Program-made: the position numbers and the translations under genes | Shown here: one piece after another, positions 1 through 4,781 of the stretch | How the letters are laid out: each line of letters opens with the position of its first letter | How positions within the stretch are numbered: position 1 is the stretch's first letter | NCBI GenBank assembly: GCA_025934475.1 | Contig: JAICXZ010000240.1 | Coordinates: 1 to 5,712 of the forward strand | Direction of reading: 5' to 3' | Origin: Mucilaginibacter sp. | GTDB taxonomy: Bacteria; Bacteroidota; Bacteroidia; Sphingobacteriales; Sphingobacteriaceae | Length of the DNA: 5,712 nucleotides | Notes under the pieces: model-generated | What the model saw: only the letters and a program-made list of their open reading frames with translations | What the model was told of the DNA's origin: nothing | Databases searched by the model: none

Positions 1-3
1 AGC

Positions 4-1053
4 ATGAAATTATCTCAATTTAAATTTAACCTCCCCGAGTCGCTTATTGCGCATACACCGTCCAACGAACGCGATGAGTCGCGCCTAATGGTACTGCACA
101 AAGATTCGGGAAAAATTGAGCATAAAGTATTCAAAGATATCCTGGATTACTTTGACGATAAGGATGTTATGATCCTTAACAACACAAAAGTGTTTCCTGC
201 CCGCATGTACGGCAACAAGGAAAAAACTGGCGCCACTATCGAAGTGTTCCTGCTTCGCGAGCTAAACAAAGAGCTTCGTTTGTGGGATGTGCTGGTTGAT
301 CCAGCCCGTAAAATTCGCGTGGGCAACAAGCTTTATTTTGGCGATGACGATCTGCTGATTGCCGAAGTTGTTGACAACACCACATCGCGCGGCCGTACTA
401 TCCGTTTCCTTTTTGACGGTACCGACGAGGAATTTAGAAGAAATGTGGAAATACTGGGCGAAACACCGCTTCCAAAATATATCAAACGTAAAGCTACCGC
501 CGAAGACAAAGAACGTTATCAAACCATCTTCGCTAAGCACGAGGGTGCAGTAGCTGCTCCTACTGCAGGTCTGCACTTCAGCCGCGAACTGATGAAACGC
601 CTCGAACTTAAGGGCGTTGAGTTTGCAGAGGTAACCCTGCACGTTGGCCTGGGTACTTTCCGCCCGGTTGAGGTTGAAGATTTGACCAAGCACAAAATGG
701 ACTCCGAGCAGTTCATCATCGAGCAAAGACAGGCAGATATCGTAAACCGCGGCATTGAGAATAAAAAACGCATCTGTGCTGTTGGTACTACTTCTATGCG
801 CGCTATCGAATCTGCAGTTTCTGCAAGCAAGACTCTGAAAGCTGCGAATGACTGGACCAGCAAGTTTATCTTCCCTCCTTACGATTTCAGCATTGCCAAT
901 ACAATGGTAACTAACTTCCACACACCAGAGTCAACCCTGTTGATGATGATATGTGCATTTGGTGGTTACGAAAACGTAATGCACGCTTACGAAGTGGCTG
1001 TTAAAGAAAAATACCGCTTCTACAGCTATGGTGATGCCATGCTGATTATTTAA
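4..1053 (+). CDS. queA: S-adenosylmethionine:tRNA ribosyltransferase-isomerase QueA
   Basis: Cytoplasmic tRNA-modification enzyme. It transfers and isomerises the ribosyl part of S-adenosylmethionine onto 7-aminomethyl-7-deazaguanine at wobble position 34, giving epoxyqueuosine in the queuosine pathway. The 349-residue length is normal for the family. Recognisable conserved blocks in order are [15 protein letters not shown] (17-31), [13 protein letters not shown] (58-70), [10 protein letters not shown] (153-162), the strongly conserved [13 protein letters not shown] (181-193), [15 protein letters not shown] (212-226), [10 protein letters not shown] (261-270) and the C-terminal FPPYDF...[12 protein letters not shown] (290-315). 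The ATG three bases inside the window starts at the usual family N-terminus, so the gene looks complete; its promoter lies outside. ispD follows on the same strand after 88 bases, so co-transcription is possible, although the gap holds a large inverted repeat. The identification is very secure; the pathway role is established knowledge of the family. Confidence 0.97.
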   Translation: MKLSQFKFNLPESLIAHTPSNERDESRLMVLHKDSGKIEHKVFKDILDYFDDKDVMILNNTKVFPARMYGNKEKTGATIEVFLLRELNKELRLWDVLVDPARKIRVGNKLYFGDDDLLIAEVVDNTTSRGRTIRFLFDGTDEEFRRNVEILGETPLPKYIKRKATAEDKERYQTIFAKHEGAVAAPTAGLHFSRELMKRLELKGVEFAEVTLHVGLGTFRPVEVEDLTKHKMDSEQFIIEQRQADIVNRGIENKKRICAVGTTSMRAIESAVSASKTLKAANDWTSKFIFPPYDFSIANTMVTNFHTPESTLLMMICAFGGYENVMHAYEVAVKEKYRFYSYGDAMLII

Positions 1054-1065
1054 TTGTTGTAGGTT

Positions 1066-1132
1066 TGACGTTATACGTATTACGTTTTATAGATTTACCA
1101 ACTTAATACGTACAACGTATCACGTCTAACGT
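1066..1132. repeat. Inverted array of heptad-spaced ACGT boxes
   Basis: Seven ACGT tetramers lie in this gap. Three start at 1068, 1075 and 1082, and four at 1108, 1115, 1122 and 1129, so each group has an exact 7-base period. The two groups form an imperfect inverted repeat: the left arm 1066-1085 against the right arm 1108-1127 matches at 16 of 20 positions, with a 22-base loop. The whole lies between the queA stop and the ispD start. It could fold in RNA as a terminator, attenuator or processing site, or be a spaced protein-binding array in DNA. There is no U-tract directly after the right arm, so a simple intrinsic terminator is not the best reading. Confidence 0.7.
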
Positions 1133-1141
1133 AACACCTGC

Positions 1142-1810
1142 ATGAAATACTACGCCATCATCGTAGCCGGCGGCTCGGGCACGCGAATGCATTCCGCAGT
1201 TCCAAAACAATTTTTACTACTTAATGGAGTGCCGGTGCTTATGCACACGCTTAATGCGTTCCACTCCTGCCAAACTGAGCCCGAGCTTATCGTTGTTCTT
1301 CACCCCAATTCGCACGACTACTGGGAATCACTTTGTAATGAACACAACTTTACCGTTCCCCACAAATTGGTGAGCGGTGGCGAAACGCGCTTTCATTCCG
1401 TAAAAAACGGCATTAATAGTATTGAAGAGGACGATGCTATCATAGCTATTCATGACGCTGTAAGGCCCCTGATAAACTGTGAGATCATCGACGAATCATA
1501 TGACTGCGCCGAAAAGTACGGCAATGCCATCGTAGCCATCAAAAGCCGGGATTCGGTCCGTCAGATCAAGGCCAACCGTTCGGTAAGCCTGAACAGGGAT
1601 GAGATATACCTCATTCAAACGCCGCAAACCTTCCAGTCGGCGCAGCTAAAAAACGCTTATCAGCAACCATACCAGGAAACTTTTACCGATGACGCCAGCG
1701 TGGTGGAACAAACAGGTGTCAACATCAATCTTATTTCTGGCAGCTACCAGAATATTAAGATCACTTATCCTGAAGATATAGCGATTGCGGAGTTTCTGTT
1801 AAAACAATAG
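1142..1810 (+). CDS. ispD: 2-C-methyl-D-erythritol 4-phosphate cytidylyltransferase IspD
   Basis: Third enzyme of the MEP (non-mevalonate) isoprenoid pathway in the cytoplasm: it joins CTP and 2-C-methyl-D-erythritol 4-phosphate to give CDP-methylerythritol and pyrophosphate. At 222 residues it is typical for the family. The N-terminal nucleotide-binding loop is AGGSGTRMHSAVPKQF (9-24), with R15 and K22 in the places of the transition-state-stabilising Arg and Lys of E. coli IspD. HDAVRP (104-109) carries the conserved Asp; RDSVR follows at 136-140. R152 in LNRDEI and K206 in NIKITYPED match the substrate-binding Arg and Lys, and QTPQTF is at 159-164. All key residues are present, so an active enzyme is expected. 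The ATG lies directly before the conserved beta strand, leaving little doubt about the start, but the preceding bases hold no Shine-Dalgarno motif. The stop codon lies within an inverted repeat. Confidence 0.96.
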   Translation: MKYYAIIVAGGSGTRMHSAVPKQFLLLNGVPVLMHTLNAFHSCQTEPELIVVLHPNSHDYWESLCNEHNFTVPHKLVSGGETRFHSVKNGINSIEEDDAIIAIHDAVRPLINCEIIDESYDCAEKYGNAIVAIKSRDSVRQIKANRSVSLNRDEIYLIQTPQTFQSAQLKNAYQQPYQETFTDDASVVEQTGVNINLISGSYQNIKITYPEDIAIAEFLLKQ

Positions 1811-1840
1811 CCACACCATCAGGAGCAGCTATTGTTTTAA
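1799..1840. terminator. Inverted repeat overlapping the ispD stop, probable bidirectional terminator
   Basis: The arms 1799-1811 (TTAAAACAATAGC) and 1828-1840 (GCTATTGTTTTAA) are perfect 13-bp complements around a 16-base loop. The ispD stop codon (1808-1810) is inside the left arm. The right arm ends in GTTTTAATAAATTT on the + strand, and the mirror sequence gives a similar T-run on the other strand, so it can end both ispD and the convergent membrane-protein gene whose stop is at 1855. The stem has only two G/C pairs and a large loop, so it would be weaker than the terminator at 2070-2096. Confidence 0.65.
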
Positions 1841-1854
1841 TAAATTTCGCCTTC

Positions 1855-2001
1855 TCAGGCTCGCCGTATAACGCCTAGTATCAGTGCTATGATAGCGATA
1901 ACCAGCAATATGTGGATGATACCACCGGCAGAATACGCGAAAAATCCTATTGCCCAGCCTATAATAAGGATAACAGCAATAATGTACAATAAACCTCTCA
2001 T
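1855..2001 (-). CDS. Lmo0937-family two-helix mini membrane protein
   Basis: A 48-residue, very hydrophobic protein with two predicted membrane helices, about residues 3-21 (LLYIIAVILIIGWAIGF) and 27-45 (GIIHILLVIAIIALIL), separated by a short AYSAGG turn and ended by a basic RRA tail. The WAIGFF...AGGIIHILLVIAII pattern is that of the small Lmo0937-type membrane proteins, which are widespread in Bacteroidota and Firmicutes and have no defined biochemical role. The ATG at 2001 is preferred because the family normally begins directly at the first helix. An in-frame ATG at 2037 would add a 12-residue polar extension; a GGAG lies before it, but only two bases upstream, too close for a normal ribosome site. 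The gene sits downstream of a strong terminator, so it probably has its own promoter, but I found no convincing one. Confidence 0.8.
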   Translation of the reverse strand: MRGLLYIIAVILIIGWAIGFFAYSAGGIIHILLVIAIIALILGVIRRA

Positions 2002-2069
2002 AATGTGAATGCTTTGATAGATAATTTCTCCTATCATAACTCCAATTATTCCAAAAGGTTTTTCAAAAA

Positions 2070-2096
2070 CAAAAGCCCCGTGCTGCGGGGCTTTTG
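2070..2096 (-). terminator. Strong intrinsic terminator of the DUF2795 gene
   Basis: A perfect 11-bp stem, CAAAAGCCCCG (2070-2080) and CGGGGCTTTTG (2086-2096), closes a 5-base loop. Read on the minus strand it is followed by TTTTTG and further T-rich sequence. It lies 17 bases past the stop of the 2113-2334 gene. The + strand side also has a short CTTTTG run, so some activity in the other direction is possible, but no + strand gene leads into it. Confidence 0.88.
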
Positions 2097-2112
2097 CTAT
2101 AAGTGTAACGGC

Positions 2113-2334
2113 TTAGTACTCGTCTTCGTTAAAAAAGAAATCATCTTTTGTAGGATAATCCGGCCATATCTCCTCAATGTTCTCATATGGCTCACCGTCG
2201 TCCTCCAGGGCTTGCAGGTTTTCGATAACCTCAACTGGAGCTCCGGAACGGATAGCATAATCGATCAATTCATCCTTTGTTGCCGGCCATGGCGCATCTT
2301 CAAGATGTGATGCTAATTCAAGTGTCCAATACAT
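2113..2334 (-). CDS. DUF2795 family small acidic protein
   Basis: A 73-residue cytoplasmic protein with no signal peptide or membrane helix. It opens MYWTLELASHLEDAPWPATK, followed by DELIDYAIRSGAP and VIENLQALEDDGEPYE, and ends in the WPDYPTKDDFFF segment; this composition and order fit the Bacteroidota version of the DUF2795 family. It is extremely acidic: 21 Asp/Glu against three Lys/Arg, concentrated in the C-terminal half. The family's function is unknown. The 'PWPATKDELIDYAIRSGAP..VIENL' part looks like a small helical fold that could contact other proteins or nucleic acid; that is inference. The gene has its own promoter (2370-2402) and a strong terminator (2070-2096), so it is probably a monocistronic and well-expressed transcript. 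The ATG follows an A/T-rich leader without a Shine-Dalgarno motif. Confidence 0.88.
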   Translation of the reverse strand: MYWTLELASHLEDAPWPATKDELIDYAIRSGAPVEVIENLQALEDDGEPYENIEEIWPDYPTKDDFFFNEDEY

Positions 2335-2369
2335 ATATTTTAATTCTATTAGGTAATTTTAAAGTTTGG

Positions 2370-2402
2370 CAAAAGTATAATATTTTCAAATGGATTATCA
2401 AA
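2370..2402 (-). promoter_or_regulatory. Bacteroidota-type promoter for the DUF2795 gene
   Basis: On the minus strand TTTG (plus coordinates 2399-2402) is followed after 21 bases by TACTTTTG (2370-2377). This matches the Bacteroidota sigma-factor consensus TTTG / TAnnTTTG, with a spacer at the long end of the usual range. Transcription would start near 2363-2365, giving a leader of about 30 bases before the ATG at 2334. It lies in the 85-base gap behind the adenosyltransferase gene, where no terminator is visible, so read-through from that gene may add to expression. Confidence 0.6.
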
Positions 2403-2419
2403 TATTTTTTTCCAGAAAT

Positions 2420-2968
2420 TCACACCCTTGGTATCCACTGATTTTCAGCAATTTTATACTCATGGGCTATCTTGCGAGCCAATGTAAATAGGTAATCGCT
2501 CAGCCTGTTGAGATAAATTATTACCTTCTCCTCCACCGCACTCTCAGTTGCAAGATGAACCGTTAATCTTTCGGCCCGGCGGCAAACACAACGCGCAATA
2601 TGGCAGGACGAAATTGCAGAGTTACCTCCCGGCAGAATGAAATGTCGCAACTCAGGAATAACCTCATTGATCGCATCAATTTCCTTTTCCAGCAATTCGA
2701 TATCTGTCGTGTGCAAATCAGGAATTACCATCTTCGATTTCTCAGGGTCTGAAGCCAGCGACGAGCCTATAGTAAACAACCTGTCCTGAATTTCCTTCAA
2801 CAAATCTTTATCATGCTGCGCGATGTCCTGATCGCGAATCATCCCGATATAGGAATTGAGCTCATCTACAGTTCCATAACTCTCGATCCGCAAATGATAT
2901 TTAGGCACCCTGGTGCCGCCTATAAGCGACGTGAGGCCCCTATCGCCCGTTTTGGTGTAAATTTTCAT
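2420..2968 (-). CDS. pduO: PduO-type cob(I)alamin adenosyltransferase
   Basis: ATP:corrinoid adenosyltransferase of the PduO class. It transfers the 5'-deoxyadenosyl group of ATP to reduced cobalt of a corrinoid, making adenosylcobalamin for B12-dependent enzymes or completing corrinoid assimilation. The 182-residue length is normal. The N-terminal ATP-binding region is intact: TKTGDRGLTSLIGGTRVPK (5-23), then YGTVDELNS (31-39). The helical-bundle motifs follow: FILPGG (110-115), RCVCRRAER (126-134) and YLNRLSDYLFTLAR (152-165). The segment SCHIARCVC holds three cysteines at 122, 127 and 129. The ATG at 2968 gives the standard N-terminus. No other corrinoid genes are in the window and the 87-base upstream gap is too short for a cobalamin riboswitch, so B12-dependent control is not evident here. 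The gene symbol reflects the class; no propanediol operon is implied. Confidence 0.95.
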   Translation of the reverse strand: MKIYTKTGDRGLTSLIGGTRVPKYHLRIESYGTVDELNSYIGMIRDQDIAQHDKDLLKEIQDRLFTIGSSLASDPEKSKMVIPDLHTTDIELLEKEIDAINEVIPELRHFILPGGNSAISSCHIARCVCRRAERLTVHLATESAVEEKVIIYLNRLSDYLFTLARKIAHEYKIAENQWIPRV

Positions 2969-3030
2969 GTTTCAAAGTACGAATCTAACATACTATACGA
3001 TATAAAACCGTTACGAGTTATCAATGTTAT

Positions 3031-3038
3031 TAAATTTG
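3031..3038 (+). promoter_or_regulatory. Possible -7 promoter element of the chitinase gene
   Basis: TAAATTTG fits the Bacteroidota -7 element TAnnTTTG and ends 17 bases before the chitinase ATG, leaving room for a short leader. No TTTG or TTG is found at the expected distance upstream, so this rests on one element in an A/T-rich gap and may be chance. Confidence 0.3.
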
Positions 3039-3055
3039 GCATTTAATACTATTAT

Positions 3056-4042
3056 ATGACAGTATTTCATTCAGCTTACAAAGCAAAATTCCTGCTATCA
3101 GCAATTCTGCTGCTATTTTGTTTTGAATGCGGCAGCGCGAATAATACGCATCCGGCAGCCGCCAATATTCCGGTAAGCACTTTCCTGAGCGAGAAACAGT
3201 TTAACGACCTGTTTCCGATGCGGGATAAGTTTTATACCTACAGCGCTTTTATAAAAGCTATTAACCAATTGGGGCACATCAGGGTAAAAGTGACCAAACG
3301 TGCGGTTTCCGTTTACCAAATCATCCGTACCGATAAACGAACCGGGAAATCAGCCGTAGTGCGCCAGGATGAAGACTGGAACGAAGACTGGGCCAAAAAG
3401 AAACCCGATAGTTCTTACACAGTTGATTACGGTAACTTCTGCAGCGAAAAGGATCTGCAAACGGATAAAAAAGAACTGGCAGCGTTCTTCGCCAATATCG
3501 CCCACGAAACCCGCCATGGTCAAAATGGGAAATACGATGACGGCCTGATGTACATTCATGAAAGTAATACTTCACTGCCTTACATTGCAGACAATGATAA
3601 CTATCCACCCGTTGCAGGCAAAAAATACTATGGCCGCGGTCCTCTGCAGCTAAGCTACAATGGCAATTATGGTTACGCTTCAGATTGTATCTTTGGCGAT
3701 AAAAGGATATTGCTCAATAACCCCGACCTGCTGGAAACGGACCCCGTAGCCGCCTTCGAAGCTGCGATTTATTTCTGGATGACGCCTCAAACTTACAAGC
3801 CATCAGCACATGATGTGATGATCGGCAAATGGCAGCCCAAAGCTGATGACATCGCCAAAAACCGCAAGCCGGGCTTTGGCATGACCATCAACATCATCAA
3901 CGGCGCGATAGAATGCGGCCAGGGCGACAGCATGTTCAGTATGAACGACCGCATCGGCTTTTACCAGTATTTCCTTAAGCAACTTGGCGCCAGCGATCCT
4001 AATTGCGTGTGCTCGTGCGGGAGTATGGCGGCGTATAAATGA
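3056..4042 (+). CDS. Secreted family 19 glycoside hydrolase (chitinase)
   Basis: Endo-acting, inverting chitinase of family GH19, expected to cut beta-1,4 N-acetylglucosamine chains outside the cytoplasm. Residues 1-28 form a Sec signal peptide: K9 and K11, a hydrophobic core 12-23, and a plausible cleavage after GSA28. C25 has no proper lipobox. The catalytic domain closely follows plant class I/II chitinases: FYTYSAFIKAI (59-69); AAFFANIAHET (142-152) with the probable acid E151; GLMYIHES (163-170) with the probable base E169; KKYYGRGPLQLSYNGNYG (189-206); LNNPDLLETDPVAAFEAAIYFWMTPQ (around 220-245); KPSAHDVMIGKW (248-259); GFGMTINIINGAIECG (273-288); DRIGFYQYF (298-306). The cysteines at 287 and in the CVCSC tail (317-321) recall the conserved C-terminal disulfide. 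Compared with plant enzymes, a charged segment of roughly 50-60 residues (about 75-135) is inserted before the catalytic helix. There is no chitin-binding domain. The family is certain; the substrate in vivo is not. Confidence 0.93.
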   Translation: MTVFHSAYKAKFLLSAILLLFCFECGSANNTHPAAANIPVSTFLSEKQFNDLFPMRDKFYTYSAFIKAINQLGHIRVKVTKRAVSVYQIIRTDKRTGKSAVVRQDEDWNEDWAKKKPDSSYTVDYGNFCSEKDLQTDKKELAAFFANIAHETRHGQNGKYDDGLMYIHESNTSLPYIADNDNYPPVAGKKYYGRGPLQLSYNGNYGYASDCIFGDKRILLNNPDLLETDPVAAFEAAIYFWMTPQTYKPSAHDVMIGKWQPKADDIAKNRKPGFGMTINIINGAIECGQGDSMFSMNDRIGFYQYFLKQLGASDPNCVCSCGSMAAYK

Positions 4043-4050
4043 CGGTTGAT

Positions 4051-4115
4051 TGAGTTGAATAAGTTAGATTAAGTTAATAGCTGAAGCTAATCAATCACTT
4101 AACTTAATCAACTCA
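4051..4115. repeat. Inverted repeat between convergent genes, probable bidirectional terminator
   Basis: Arms 4051-4066 (TGAGTTGAATAAGTTA) and 4100-4115 (TAACTTAATCAACTCA) pair at 15 of 16 positions across a 33-base loop. The left side is also a short-period direct array: GAGTT at 4052 and AAGTT at 4061 and 4071. Because of this, GATTAAGTTA (4067-4076) is a perfect 10-base alternative partner for 4100-4109. A small TAGC/GCTA hairpin with loop TGAA sits at 4078-4089. The element fills most of the gap between the chitinase stop (4042) and the lipoprotein stop (4135), a position that suits transcript ending or 3'-end protection for both. It lacks a GC-rich stem with a U-tract. Confidence 0.6.
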
Positions 4116-4134
4116 GGCAGGGCGCGTGGTCTTG

Positions 4135-4626
4135 TTAGTATTTAATCCCCCACGACGTCACTATCGAATCCGCTTGTTTAACCGTAATCTTCGTATCCCC
4201 CTCAGATGCCGAACCATTTATTGGGTTTCGCGTTCCTTTGAAGACGCAGTTCCATTCGCTTATTTGTTCTTTGTCGTCAAAATAGCACCCTATATATACC
4301 TCCTCAGTATAATCGGTGCCATCCCGCTGATACTTGTTTTTACCTTCAAAACGATTTTCTTCGCTGTATATCTTGTTATCTTTTATCGACACTTGTTTGT
4401 GTATGAAGCCTGTTGCAGTCAAATCTCCCGCGGGCGCCCACCTTAGGATGCCATTATCTTTCTTCACCAGTTTCCAATTGGCTTGGAGGGCAGGCAATCC
4501 TAATTCGGCCCTCTTTTGGTTAAAATCGAGTCCATATTTTTGCACCATTGGGTCTCCTGAATTACAAGACGCAAAAAGTCCGGCCGCCAAAAGCCCTATT
4601 AACAAAAGCAATTGATATCGTTTCAT
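4135..4626 (-). CDS. Putative lipoprotein of unknown function
   Basis: A 163-residue protein I do not recognise. It begins with a clear lipoprotein signal: basic MKRYQ, a hydrophobic core at residues 6-18, and the lipobox FASC with the lipidated cysteine at C21. The residue after it is Asn and the mature start is CNSGDP, so it would be held in a membrane facing the periplasm or outside; an inner-membrane retention Asp at +2 is absent. The mature part is mixed charged and aromatic, with no repeat or known catalytic motif. It looks like a small beta-rich domain: LQANWKLVKKDNGILRW (47-63), GFIHKQVSIKDNKIYSEE (73-90), TDYTEEVYIGCYFDD (104-118), SEWNCVFKGT (123-132). C114 and C127 lie on neighbouring predicted strands and could form a disulfide. 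It is convergent with the chitinase and divergent from the 208-residue unknown gene. The start is set by the signal peptide. Confidence 0.82.
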   Translation of the reverse strand: MKRYQLLLLIGLLAAGLFASCNSGDPMVQKYGLDFNQKRAELGLPALQANWKLVKKDNGILRWAPAGDLTATGFIHKQVSIKDNKIYSEENRFEGKNKYQRDGTDYTEEVYIGCYFDDKEQISEWNCVFKGTRNPINGSASEGDTKITVKQADSIVTSWGIKY

Positions 4627-4713
4627 TGTGATTTATAATTTAAATGCAAAAATTATCCGCCAGGGCAAGCATTGGCGCTTGAAGGTAGCAATTTAGGATC
4701 AAAACTTTTTAAT

Positions 4714-4729
4714 CTAACCGGCTAACCGG
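4714..4729. repeat. Tandem CTAACCGG octamer in a divergent promoter region
   Basis: CTAACCGG occurs twice without spacing (4714-4721, 4722-4729), in the 155-base gap between the divergent lipoprotein and unknown genes, about 90 bases from one start and 53 from the other. The two CCGG cores can also pair as a 4-bp stem with loop CTAA. It stands out as a G/C island in A/T-rich sequence. It could be a direct-repeat operator, but nothing beyond position and repetition supports this. Confidence 0.4.
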
Positions 4730-4740
4730 CAAAAATCCAT

Positions 4741-4764
4741 TCAAATCTTTCAAATCATCAAATC
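4741..4764. repeat. Three TCAAATC repeats before the 208-residue unknown gene
   Basis: TCAAATC begins at 4741, 4750 and 4758, a spacing of 9 and 8 bases, ending 17 bases before the ATG at 4782. The array would lie in the promoter or leader of that gene. No TAnnTTTG promoter element is visible nearby on the + strand; the closest match is TATACTTG at 4771-4778, which lies too near the ATG. Confidence 0.5.
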
Positions 4765-4781
4765 CTGTCTTATACTTGTGT

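Noticed and set aside
262..921. A 219-residue open frame on the minus strand inside queA
   Set aside because: It is fully antisense to an unmistakable queA, has no family resemblance, and is explained by the codon bias of the real gene.
2005..2310. A 101-residue + strand open frame across the terminator and the DUF2795 gene
   Set aside because: It reads through a strong hairpin and is antisense to a recognised family protein; no family resemblance.
2973..2979. TACTTTG just before the adenosyltransferase ATG (minus strand) as a -7 promoter element
   Set aside because: It lacks one spacer base of TAnnTTTG, ends five bases before the ATG, and has no TTTG partner at the right distance.
2969..3055. 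Possible cobalamin riboswitch before the adenosyltransferase gene
   Set aside because: The 87-base gap is too short for the usual cobalamin aptamer and has no recognisable B12-box.
3056..3139. Chitinase as a lipoprotein anchored at C22 or C25
   Set aside because: The residues before either cysteine (LLF before C22, CFE before C25) do not fit a lipobox; Sec cleavage after GSA28 is more likely.
3321..3608. Minus-strand open frames of 95 and 69 residues inside the chitinase
   Set aside because: Both are antisense to highly conserved GH19 coding sequence and resemble no known protein.
4126..4446. A 106-residue + strand open frame across the lipoprotein gene
   Set aside because: It is antisense to a gene with a clear signal peptide and lipobox; its arginine- and aromatic-rich composition is that of a shadow frame.
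4771..4778. TATACTTG as a promoter element for the 208-residue gene
   Set aside because: It has one mismatch to TAnnTTTG, would start transcription at or past the ATG, and lacks an upstream TTTG.
4776..4781. TTG at 4776 as start of the 208-residue protein
   Set aside because: An ATG follows two codons later; the extra residues add nothing recognisable, so the ATG is simpler.
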